The notes beneath the pieces were generated by a model that worked only from the letters and a program-made list of their open reading frames with translations, ran no database searches and was not told the origin of the DNA. Source: Ooceraea biroi (taxonomy: Eukaryota; Arthropoda; Insecta; Hymenoptera; Formicidae). From it: a stretch of DNA of 64,000 nucleotides. Location of the stretch: contig NC_039516.1 in NCBI RefSeq assembly GCF_003672135.1, forward strand, positions 13,561,838 to 13,625,837, in the 5' to 3' direction. The position numbers and the translations under genes are program-made. Positions 25,101-37,100 of the stretch are shown here, piece after piece. Every line of letters starts with the position of its first letter. Position 1 is the first letter of the stretch.

Positions 25101-28100
25101 TGCCAGAGGGTGTCTCCACAGCGAGGGCAAGTAGGATCGTCCTGGGCAGCGACTTGGACAGCACGACGGAGAGCTCGGAGACCTCAGTGAGGACGGTGAT
25201 TCCGCGGGGTGCGATTGAGGCGGATGATGTCTCGCGGAAAATCGAGTTCTTTGAGAACGCGGAGCGAAGAAGAGAGCAGCGGCGCGAACCAGTAACGACG
25301 GCGGCGGCAACATGTCGCAAATGGAAGAAGCTGTCATCGTCGCAGAGTTTCGCCGACCTGAAGGAACTCTTTGGCGAGACCGAGTCAGCCAAGTACGGCT
25401 CGCTTAGTGGCGTCGCCAGGATCGATCGATCGCGATCGACGTCGCCGCGAGGGCGAACGGCCGACTACGACGACGACCGCCGGAAAGAGGACGACAGTCC
25501 GACGCTGTCGGAAGCGGCGGCCGTGCGACAACAACGGTCGTGCCGCTCCTGTTCATGGGAGCGTGAACGTGACACGCGGCCGCACAGCGTCAGCCCGTGT
25601 CGCGCGACCACGCGATCGAACTCGTCCTGTAGCGTGGACAGCGGCTGGCTCCGCAGTTCGTCGCCGGATCCCGAGAGATACTGGCGCGCCTACCTGAAGC
25701 TGGTGCGACACGGCACGGTGCGCCGGTTGCGCGCGAGGTTCGAGAGCGCAGAGGACTTACCGCGGCGTGTCAAGATCGCGGCCCCGCCGAAGCGCTTCCG
25801 CAGCGATCCCGAGTTGGCCCGGAGCTTGCTGAAGAGGGTGAGCGAGGGTGACAGTCGTGGCGGAGACGTAGCCTGGTTGCGTAGGCGCTTCGAGACGCCG
25901 ACGAAGAGAGGACGGCCACGAGGACGTAGGGGTGAGTCGCCACCGATCCCTCGAGTACCGCTGCGCCGCGACAATCTCTCGATGCCGCACATCGATGTGA
26001 TTAGCAAGACCGCCGAGTTGAAGGAACCTCAGGTCACCAGCACCATCACCAACCACGTAGCCAGGCGGGCGGAGACCAAAGAGCTCGAGGCGAGAAGATC
26101 AGTCTACCGGATGCGGAAGAGGTTTGAGTCCCCTCCGGATGTCCGAGGGCGGATGTCCATAATGGGCGAGATGTTCACGTCGGCGCCGGATGTTCGCGAG
26201 CTGCGCGATATCGCACCCTACCTGGCCGGAAAATGGGTGGCACATCGGTATCCGAATCGCCGTGATAATATGCGTTCCTTGTCGTCACCGGCCGATCTTG
26301 AGATTCATCGTGGCACTCCGAAGAGGGACTCATCCATCGCTGAGGACAAGAAGAAGAGACCAGAGCGACCGCGTGCCACTTCTTCATCGCCGACACGCCC
26401 GAAGATCCCTGCATCGATCCTCAAACCGTCTGCGCCGGCCTTTGCCGGCCAGCCCTTCGACCCTGAAAAACACAGACCAAGGTTCAGGTATCAACCACCG
26501 CCCCCACCGCCCTCACCGACTGCCATGCGAAAGCATCGAACCTGGTGGCCGACCTTGCCTGTCTACACAGCGCGACCGACCGTCACTTTCGAAGGTCTGA
26601 CTTTCATCAGCTGTTAAAGAGTCTGCGCTGCGTCTGATCTAAATCTGAAGAGTGAGAGGGAAGACTTGAGAAATCTAGCACACTCTTACTTATATCTTTA
26701 GGAGCAAATCTAATTTTCTAATTAATAGAATTTTCACTCATAATTAACATAAACAATTTGAAGCTAATAATCATTATCATTATCATTGTGGCACCAATAT
26801 CGTTAGATGTTAGAGAGAGAGAGAGAGAGAGAGAGACATATTCACGGCACGTCAGTGTGTATGTATGCGTTACTTTATTCGAGCCCGAGAGTTTATTTTC
26901 ATGTAGCTGATTATTATTTTAATTTTTTTCCGCTCATTCATAGAATACTCGAATGCACCCCCGCCGCCACCAAAATCACAGTACTGCAGGGACGAGCGTC
27001 AAGGTAATGCCGATTACGAGCTCATCATCATTTATACTCTCTCTTGTGTATGTTGTATTACGTGTATGTTGTATGTGGCCTGTTCACGCGCGTGTCGCAG
27101 TCTGATTGCTGCCGGGTGCGTTTCGCAATCATCTGGCACTGGATACTAAACGTATATTAACCAACGTGCGGTTTCACGCGTAAGAAAAGATGATAATCAA
27201 GTAACTTCTTCGTTTGAGAACTCCACTAACCATCGCCCGCATAACTAGGTGTCCCGGTCTAGCCTCCTAAAATTCAAACTAACTCCAACAACTCGGCGGC
27301 GTCACTCGTGAACTTGAAATCTACAATAATATAAACTTCCAGATTTTTTTAAATGTAAGTCTTACGGGATTGTTTTTAAATGTAAGGTTTACGGGATTCA
27401 TGTATCTTGCCGTTTCAAGTTGATTAAGTACGAATAATGAGCCGATTAGAGTCCGCACAGCTGATGCGGACACTTGTTAGACACGCGCCGCGATGATGCA
27501 CAATGGTGCATGCGACCCGGGATGCATGAACGGGACGCGCTCGTGTGCGTCAGGAAAGAGATTGTGCAATCGTTTGCACGAGCGATCAAGCATGAGCACA
27601 ATGATCGCGGCCGCTCGGTGAGCATGCGAGCATTGCTACCATTGCTCATCATAAGTCGCGCTCGTGGGCAATCGATGCGAGACGCGCCAAAAATAATACG
27701 CGCTTTCGCGACGGAGAAATCACCGGACTGGGCGAAGCGCAAGCCGTGCAATCCTGATTAGAAATTTGATATTAATTGCATCGCTCGCGCTTGCCGCCTT
27801 GTGCCTGCGCAGAAGTAGCACGCCATGTGCTCGAGTGTGCCTATTCACGTTGTGCAAAACCCTTTGAAAAGTTTCGCGGTAGCTTTATGTAGATTTGCTG
27901 GACTGTGCTTGAGTAAAATATTCTTCATATGTCTTTTGTTGTAACAATATTCTTTCGGGCTTGTAACGAAAGAATTGCACTACTCGTGTTTGTATGAAAA
28001 TACTCGGGACATCTCACTTGAGATGATTACAGACAAATGAGAAGAACGAATTAATCAATTGCGTATGCACACACAAAAATACAAGAAATTTGATATAAAA

Positions 28101-31100
28101 ATATTGTATTACAAATATAAATGGGGAAGAGCGAATAATTAAGAGATGATGAAGTACGCAGTAAAAGTGATGGCAGCACGCGGTGTCGACAAAGAGAAAA
28201 TTGCACGATATTTAGCGGCCCATTACGGGACCAGTGAATAGTGTTCGATCAATAGCGGTCAATTCGTGTAATCGAGATTGTTATCGTGCCCGTAAATTCC
28301 AGCCAGGAAATCAGCTTGGTCGGAAATAATTGCGCGCGTCAAGGTGTCGGAGATAACGATAGCTTCAGATCACGGTACCGATTTCAGGATGTCAGGGGCA
28401 TCCGACAAGTGGCAGTCGCTCATGCTAATTGCCTAACGGAAAAATAACAGTGAACCGGCTGACGTTCGATTTACACGCGTTAGGGTACAGTTTGTACCAT
28501 GCTGACGTGAAGGCACGCGCGGCACCAAAATTTATTGACGTTCAAACGTTAGCGAGACTAATCACGTTTCTTGTTTTAAGTTTTCTTCTTTTTAAGTTTT
28601 TTAAATATCTTCTTTTAAGTGATTACCTCAGATATTAGTTTTGCGAACAAAGTTCACATGTTGTAGACTTAACTTACTATAGATGCCTCAACTTCGCGCG
28701 CAAGATTGAAGCAAGACTCTTCGCCGCCTGACGAGTTCTCATTTGATAATTATACGTTTAATTATCGCGGAACTGAAGAAACTCGCGTAACTCGTGGTAA
28801 CCGGAACGGCGAGGACTTTTCAACTCGATGCTAATTATTTTGATCGTATCATTCGGAAACTTGCGAGCACGCATATATCTACGTATTATTGCGCGCCGCT
28901 AAAATTGGATAAGTAGCGGTCACGATTATTTTTGACGATGAGCGCATTTTAACGACGACGACGACGACAACGCTGAAGCGCTCGCTTCGGCCTCCACGCG
29001 TACGTCAGTCACATCGCGCGGCAAAATTCGACGTCGCAACGTTCATCATCATTGCATAATTATGTTAATGTAATTAACATTACATTAACATAAGCTGGTT
29101 ACGAGCTCGCATGACCAACTCGCGTTTCGACGTCGTCTTCGTCGTGAGATTATCCTTGGCATTGTCGTCGAGTACGCGCGTACCGCATCATTCCGAACAT
29201 TCGTTCCTTATAAAGCGGTCTTGAGGCGAAGTGCGTGTCGATCGTCCCTTATCTAATCTCAATGACTGACACGAGCGAGTTTCTTCGTTGTTCGGCAGTT
29301 TCGTTGGTGATGTGGATGATACTGGATGGATGATCGGAGGTCCCTCCACCTGACGCGTCTTCGAATCCGCGTGTGAACCAGCGAAGCTGCAGTCTTTACT
29401 GCCATTGCTGATAACGGTGGATAATTAGCGTGCTGTGAAAAGTGATTAGCAAGCGCGTTATGGAGACTCCGAGGCGTTCGTATCATATCGCGAGCGTGAC
29501 GTACAACAACGCGGCTTTGTGAGCGGCCTTGGACGCCTTCGATGATTCGTACCGACGACTATTTTTATGCATCTTCTTATTTATATCTTCTATTTTTTTT
29601 TCTTTTTGCCGATAGCAACTTGAAGAAGCAACCTCGTCTTGAGCTCGTTCGCAAATTCTTCTACGCCAAGTGCGTTGTACGTGATACTACACTTGGATAG
29701 TTTACAATTGCTTTCCGACGACTGTAAAAATTAGTAAAAAATTCAAGAATAACGTAAGACGTATCATCTTCAACGTGGAATACCGTTTTGTTTGCCCGAG
29801 TGCAGGCTCGCATCCAAAGACGGGGTTTTTCCAGGTTCGTGCTTGGTGAACCGTTCGTCAAGGAGTAGGGAGCCGCGATAACCGGTGCCAACGTCGCGGC
29901 GCCTCTTCAGACGCGTTTCACGTGCGTCGCGGGACGCAGGTTGCGACAACAGGTGTCAAAAAGGTGCGCCGTTGTGTAGAACCAGTGTAGAATGACAGGT
30001 GATCGATTCAATTAATTTGCGCGTCCTCGAACTCAACGAAGAAAGCGGACCTCGCTAATGGTAGCAGGCTGATTCGGATTTGTCTCTCGGTAAATCAGCC
30101 GCGGTGATCTCATCATTGTTATCAGTGCGTGATTGATAATCACCATCGATCTAATTGGAAGTTCGTGAAGGCGTGAGCGTGTTGTTCGACGGGAACAGTT
30201 GCATCGGTCGCACGATTACGTGGACGTGCGTGAATTCCGTGCGTGTCGATCGTGCGTGTTGCGTGCGGTGAATATCAGCCGTTATCGTGCTCGGTATTTA
30301 CCCAGCTTCGACGTGAGCCCGTTGCATTCGCGTTACGATAATCGCATGACAGGTTTATGGGCTAAAAATTCAAAAATGATAGCACGATTGCAGAACGTGA
30401 CGCTACCGATAGCTCGAAACGCATCATCAGTTGCAAACGAATTTAATCAGGTTCTTCGATTCTTCATCCTTGATTGAACGCGAACGCGACCTGCAACAAA
30501 TATAATCTTCAATTTTGTGGCGAATCCTTAAAACCGCGTGCGGAATGAGACGGAAATAAGTCACGGGACGCCTTAGTGAAACTGTTCGCCTTGAAAAAAA
30601 AAGAGCGAGACTGTAGTGTGGTCTTCCTTGCGAATACGTTGATCCACATTGTGCTGGAAACTCGTTCAGGCGTTCATTTGAATAGAATAGCCCTGAGAGT
30701 GCAAGTAGCACCTTTCTCAGGGACAAAGATTTCGCTCCCGTCTGCCGGTACAACAAACAACCGCGCTTCGTTAAGACACTTAGGTGTCTTCGGTAAGGAC
30801 CTCGCTAATGAGAAGAGCCCTCCTCCTGCGAACATCCTCGTTTCCAGCGTCGTTGTCACAGCTTTCTTGAAGCGACGTACCATCTCGCGCGTTCCTGCAT
30901 CTAACACCGCATTCTCATTAATTAACGCATCATAAAGCCGGCAGTAAATGAATCAATGTCGTTACGTTGATAGAGTGACGTTACGTTCCGCGAGACCCAA
31001 AGAGCAACGTCAGATAATCGAACAACCGTCTTCCACTGAACATTTTCGGATCCTCCAGAATTTACTCACGAAAGTTGTTACGTTGCCAGGATTCGGGTCA

Positions 31101-34100
31101 CTCCGTATATCGACGTTACACGCAATACTTGGCGGATATGAGAATATGTATTAGCACACCCGAGGAGAATGTGACACGGAACGACATGATCGTTCCAGCC
31201 TTGATATAGCTGCGGTTGCAGTTCGCGTTCGTTGCACATCCGTTCGCGTCGAGTCACCGTTACGATGACACGGCTTCTAACGCCGAAACTTACATAGAAG
31301 GCACGTTAAATAAACGCATATGCGCGAGTCATCGTCCGTATGGCGACAATAATAAATCGAGTTTCTGCGTGAGCAGTTTGCCGTTCGTCGGGAGAGCCGC
31401 TACCGGCTTGCTCAACGAAGAGTCGCACCTTCCGCTTGCTCCGTTCGCGTGTGCCCGTCGCGCAGTTAATTCCACGTGGATCATAATCGGGAATCAGACT
31501 TTAAGTAACATCCGGCGCGGTGAAATCGTCCTCGACTTGATCTCTCAGATCAGCTAACAGGCTCGACCGTGATCTTCACTTGGCGCAATGTGCGAAGTCG
31601 TTTGTGAACAATGTTTCTCGGGGTTTATAATGAGTCATAAAATATTCGGAAGAGTATTCCCGTAAACCTGTCGTGCGAATCTGAGTACCTCGATTCTCCT
31701 TCAGAGTATCCGCGACGAGTCCGGATCTGCTGTGCGCGCGTGACGTTCTCGCGAGATGAGAGAATATACAGGAGCGGATCGAGCGGGGATTGGGACGATG
31801 TTGCCTCGCGTCGAGGACCTGGAGCATAGTGTCCAGTGGACCAGCCTGGCGAGCGATATCGACAACCTGGAGAGGCTGCGTCGTCGCGAGGGACCAATAC
31901 GCCGCGATCGGCGAGGTGCGATCGAGCGGCACGCGTATCAACGTGCGTCCATGCCGAAGATGCAACGAGCACGCACGGTGACTTGCAACGACAGTACCCC
32001 CTTGGACAGAGACGCGGATTACCTGGAGATGGAGAACTGCCGGTGGAGCTGGAAACCGAGAACGGACTTTGAGCGAGAGTACTTCTACAAAGATTACAAG
32101 GACTATTATTGTGGCAATTCAGTCAAGCATCTTACCTTCTACGAGCCCTCGAAGGACGATCGAGACTATCCAGTAACGCAGGAAGTGCAACGACCTTCTC
32201 AGCCAAGTCCAGGTAGCCCAGCCACGCGATCGGGACGCTTCAGGAGTCCCGTGGGACTCGAGAGGGAGCACTTCAGTGATAGCAGAGAGAGGCTGCACGA
32301 GATCTTCGAGCACAATCGATATCTTCGGCGACAATTCTTCGCCAGCGCGCCGGCAAGTACGCGGCAGGATTGCAGTGGGTTCGCGAGGTACCTCGGCGTC
32401 AGGAACAACCAGGAATCGTCGAGACAGCGCTACGCTGGCTTCGGCAGCACCGAGACGCTCACCAGCCAGAGCAATCAATCCTCCGTGAGCAGTATCAACG
32501 AACGAAAGTCTCGGACGCAGGCGATGCGCAGTCCAGAGGATGAAGAGGAAGCGTTGACCGAACTCGCCAGGAGGACTGGCGTCGCGACGTCGTCTCGAAT
32601 CGCCCGCAAGAACGACGGCGTCCAACGGGACGGCAAGGTGCTCGTCAACCTCCTACCTGGAAGCGAGATAAAACGTGTCAATGTGAAGAGCAAGGCGATC
32701 TCCAGGCTCGACGAGGCGAGTGATGAACGCAGTGAAGGCACGCCGATTGTCGAGGAAGCGCGATTTCGGAACACGTGGATCAGCGGTGGCAAGACACTCG
32801 ACAAATCGAGCCAATGCGACATCGCAAACGATGAAAGCGGTCACCGAGAGAAGAGTCTTCCGGAGTACCTCTTCGGCAGCGCTACGAATCTCCATCGCGA
32901 GGCTCGAGAAGGCGAGCCGAACAATCGGCTCGAGCGGAAACGGGACCAATTCTCGCGGTATGAGACGCAGACGATCCCGGAGAACGAGCGATTGGATTTT
33001 ATTCTGAACACAAACGTTCCTGGGACAACAGGCGACGATGCAACCTACTGGGATCTCCACAAGTCTCTGCCGAACCTGACGATTCTGAAGCGGAACCTCG
33101 ACGCTCCGCTCTACGTCGCCCGAGCAGTGAACGTTCCCGAGTCGGCCGGGTCGGCCGGGTCACCGGATTACGAGCTCCAGGCTCGTATCGTGAAATCGAA
33201 TCGCGGGTCAGGGCGGTGTTGGGAGCGACGATCGGAACGACATGAGCTGACTGAAGATCCGACACGCTCGAACAGCCGCGGACAATCGAAGGCGAAGGCG
33301 ACGGGCTGCTCCCAAACTCCGGTCACTCCCGAACGTTTGATCCCACGGCGGAGGGTCAAGGCGGTAAGAATCCCACCGCCTTTGGATCTCAGCACGGTGA
33401 ACGAGCAATGTGAGCGCATGGAGGCGGAAGAGAGGAGGCATCTGAACGATTACAGCGTCGATGTGGCAATTCTGCGTAGCCACGAGGACCTGGTGGAAGG
33501 TTTGCTGACCGCTGCTGCAAACGAACGGATCATTAAGGACGCCGTTCACAGAAACGATACCTGGCGGGTCGGGAACGATCAATCCTGCGGAAGGGAGGAC
33601 AAACAGCGACTGTCGTCGAGGCCTCTGCACAAATCCTGCGGCGACCTCTCGTTGGCCGACGAGCTCCAGTCACCGCAACTCGTCAATAATTGCAAGAGCT
33701 CCGTGAGCGATCTACGAACGATAGACCCCGCTTCGATCAGGATACCTCGACGTCCGATTGACCCTGCCGGCCGCCGTGACCGGGCCACCAGCCCTTTGTT
33801 CGATCAGACAAGTTCGATTGGCGGACTCCAGGCCGGAAGCGCGCTTCCGTCTACGGTCTACGGACCGATTCCGTACAGTCAGTAAACATGCACATAATTT
33901 TCCTGAAATAATGCTCTTCCTGCCGCGCGCGTAAATAGCCGCGCACGCTCCGTTAGGATCGCTTTGGTATAGCTGTTGTTAGTAACGTTGGCGATGATTG
34001 AAGAGGCACGTGAGAGAGATAACTAGACGAAGATACAGAATGCGCTTCATGGTCTAGTCTTTGAAAGATTACATTAATCTAGAAAAACATAACATGAATA

Positions 34101-37100
34101 GATAGTAAAATCAGAATTATACCGAAAAACGCTTTGAAACTATTAGATGTATAAATTAAATTATGTATAAATTAATTCGGTGCTTCTTCTGAAAAAATTA
34201 AGCCTTTATTACAAAAAAATAATAAACATGCCAATCTTCGAAATATTCGCCAGTATTTTATAATATTTTTCTCCATCTATCTGATGAATCTCCTCTCGAA
34301 AAAAAGAAAGTAATTAAAGGTTCAATGTCTTAAAAAAAAGGAAAGCACCGAATTAATTTGTACACCTAATACTTTGCGATAAAAATATATTAATGTTAAA
34401 CGGAGAAATCGCGTATAAAGCGAAAATTGCAATCTTGCACATTTGATCCTAAACATAATTAATATCATTACGAACGTGTAACGAATCGCTACAGTTACGG
34501 GACGTATAGCTTCCCATGACCCACAAAGGCTGTATAAGCGTCAACCCAGCAGAACGGTAAAAATGAAACTAAATTACACGAGCAGAAAGAGAGGGAGAAA
34601 AAGAATCAGATAGAAAAGATAATAAAGTACCGTAAACGAAAAAATAAAGTCGACACAGGGCGCCGAGGAAGAGAGGAATGGGGGAGGGAGATCGATCGCG
34701 TGAGAATCACGTTCGATGAAAGCGGTGAAAGGTGCGACGTTCTTTGCGAGATTGAAATTCGGTTTCTCGTTTCGTCACTTGTGACATGAGTGAGTTTGCT
34801 AGCGTGTAACAGCCTCGCGAGCTCGCGAAGCTGTTACACGCTAACAAATTGGATACAGAATGCTATTCCAGACCGGACGAATCGGCGTGGGGACCAAGCG
34901 GTCTCACTGAGGACGCACGGAGCTGCCCGATATGATCGAATCGGAAGAGACTAGATTTCTTGTCGAGTTAATAAGCGGTTCTTCCTCCTGCGTCTGTTCT
35001 TTTTTTTCACCCGGAACGCGGTGTTCCGACAAAGGGAAATTTTCTCGTAATTTTCTTCTAATTTTCTCGCATCGCGTAAGCGCTTTCCACCGCCCAGCTT
35101 GATCGTTTAAACCCGAATGTCAGGGAAGCGGAAGTGCAGATCTCGCAAGTCGCGTCCGCGCAAATATCATCTGTTTGTTCGTGCGTCAACGAGTTTGCTC
35201 TCCCACGATGAAAAATCCCGAACGTCAGCGAGCGTCAGCGCGACTGCGCTTTTCCGCTCGGCGATGGACGTTGGCCGGTCGCGAGTTGCACTCGTCTTAT
35301 CAGTCGCACGGTCTCGGCGCGGCTCGACGCACGCGAGCGCACTTTGCACGCGTACACGCGCTCGCGTAACGCCGCTGCATAATCGCGATAAGCTGCCGGG
35401 CCATTATACCGCGCGCTGCAGCGCGCTCGTGAAAGCAGGTGCTCGTGCTTCCATCTGAAATATAAACGGTGCCACGTAATTCTCGAATACGCACGCGATA
35501 AGAGACGGGAGGAGCATCACGCGATACGCGATTTTCAGTGAGTCTTGATGCTTTCGCTTAAGTAAATAAAAATTCCAATCGCAACGCTCGGTTACCGGCG
35601 CGCAAAAGTACCCTCTTCCTCGGCGGAAGCTTCTATCATTTGTACATTATAGTTCCGCGAAAATCAGTGTAAAATCTGCTTATATTGTATAATAATACAT
35701 ATATAATAATATACGCATGCGGTGTAAAACGTGATGAGGCGTTACGTAAAATTCTGCTTAAAAACCATAGCCAAGTCTTTGCTTCTCGCTGGTCAACGAC
35801 CGCGACTCAAGTATCGCTTTTCTCCGCGAAGACGAAGCCATATGTTCTGGCGGAATGAGCTAAACAAGCACCGGCCCCTAAGTGGGTTAAGTCGTCTCTC
35901 GTACGCGATTCAATTTTTCTCCATGAAATTATCTGGCGGGATGTGATCCTCGCATGCTCTAGTAATTTCGTCGAGCTTAAACGTCGGAGCATGTGTGGTA
36001 CAAATACTGACGGACGTACTGAAGCATCGAGACGTAAAATCTCGCGAACCTAGACCAGAAAAATACACATTAAGCTCTAATTAAAATAATAAAATAATTT
36101 AAAAAAAATTAAAAATTGCAGTATTACGTACGAGTGCTTAACGCTCAACGTCGTTGAAAGACCGATCCAGTTTCTTTGATCGACATTAGATGTACGCCAT
36201 CACTTTTAATAACGGGGCAGGGTCCAACGAGGCGGTTAAACGATGATTAAACGATGAAACGGACGCGTGTCCCGAAACGACGCAGCCAATGAGACGACCG
36301 AGCCGATCAAGTAACTTAAACACCGAAATTAAGTGCTCGTCGCCCCGCGCGCGAGTTGGGGCTCGATTGAATTGACAGAGAATCGCCGCAGCGTGTCCCA
36401 TAAGACACCATAAAAATCTAATCGCGTGGGACACGATGCGCCTCGTCTCGCTCTTAGCCACTCGGACCGGTCGATAAACGTGTCTTCCTTGATGCAGAAT
36501 CGCCGAGGCGTTATGTGGAGGGCGAGGTGACGATTCACTATCGCTCGCCGGTGCGTACAGAGGCGAAGGAGCCGCTGAGCGAGGAGGAGCTCGCGCGCCG
36601 CAGCGCGGAGAACATGCGGCGCGTCTACCAGGAGGAGCGCCGTCGCAAGTACCTCCAGGAGCTGCACGACATCGACTCCCGCAGGCACACGGACAACTTC
36701 ATGTAAGCGCAAAGAGTCTTCTTTCTTGTAAATTCGGAAAAATTGAAAAATTGCGTCGGAAAAGCGGGTTTTCACGTGATTCAAGTGCAGCTTCGTTTCT
36801 CCTCCCCGTTAATCCTCTAATGATCTTGCGTTCTTGTCAAGTCCCACCGGAAAGACCCGCTGGAGACTGCTATTACTGAGGGAACACGAGGAGGAAGAAC
36901 GAAACTCTCCCCCGAATAAATTCGCTCTAACGCGCCGCGATTGCAGCGATAGTGCGATCTACGCCGCGCTCTTCCGCTCTTTCCTCGCGCAAGTAACACT
37001 TTAGAAGATGACGTTAATAACATGGCGAAAGGCGCTTGCATCTTTAGCTCGTCGTCGGCTCGTAAACACTTCCTGCTATTCAATGGCCATTACGTAACGC

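Noticed and set aside
27474..27761. 95-codon open frame on + with a matching frame on -
   Set aside because: No splice signals or protein similarity, and both strands are open by base composition. Treated as intron.
29060..29093. Short palindrome considered as a microRNA precursor
   Set aside because: Arms of only 15 bp with a 4 base loop; too short for a miRNA hairpin and purely AT-rich.
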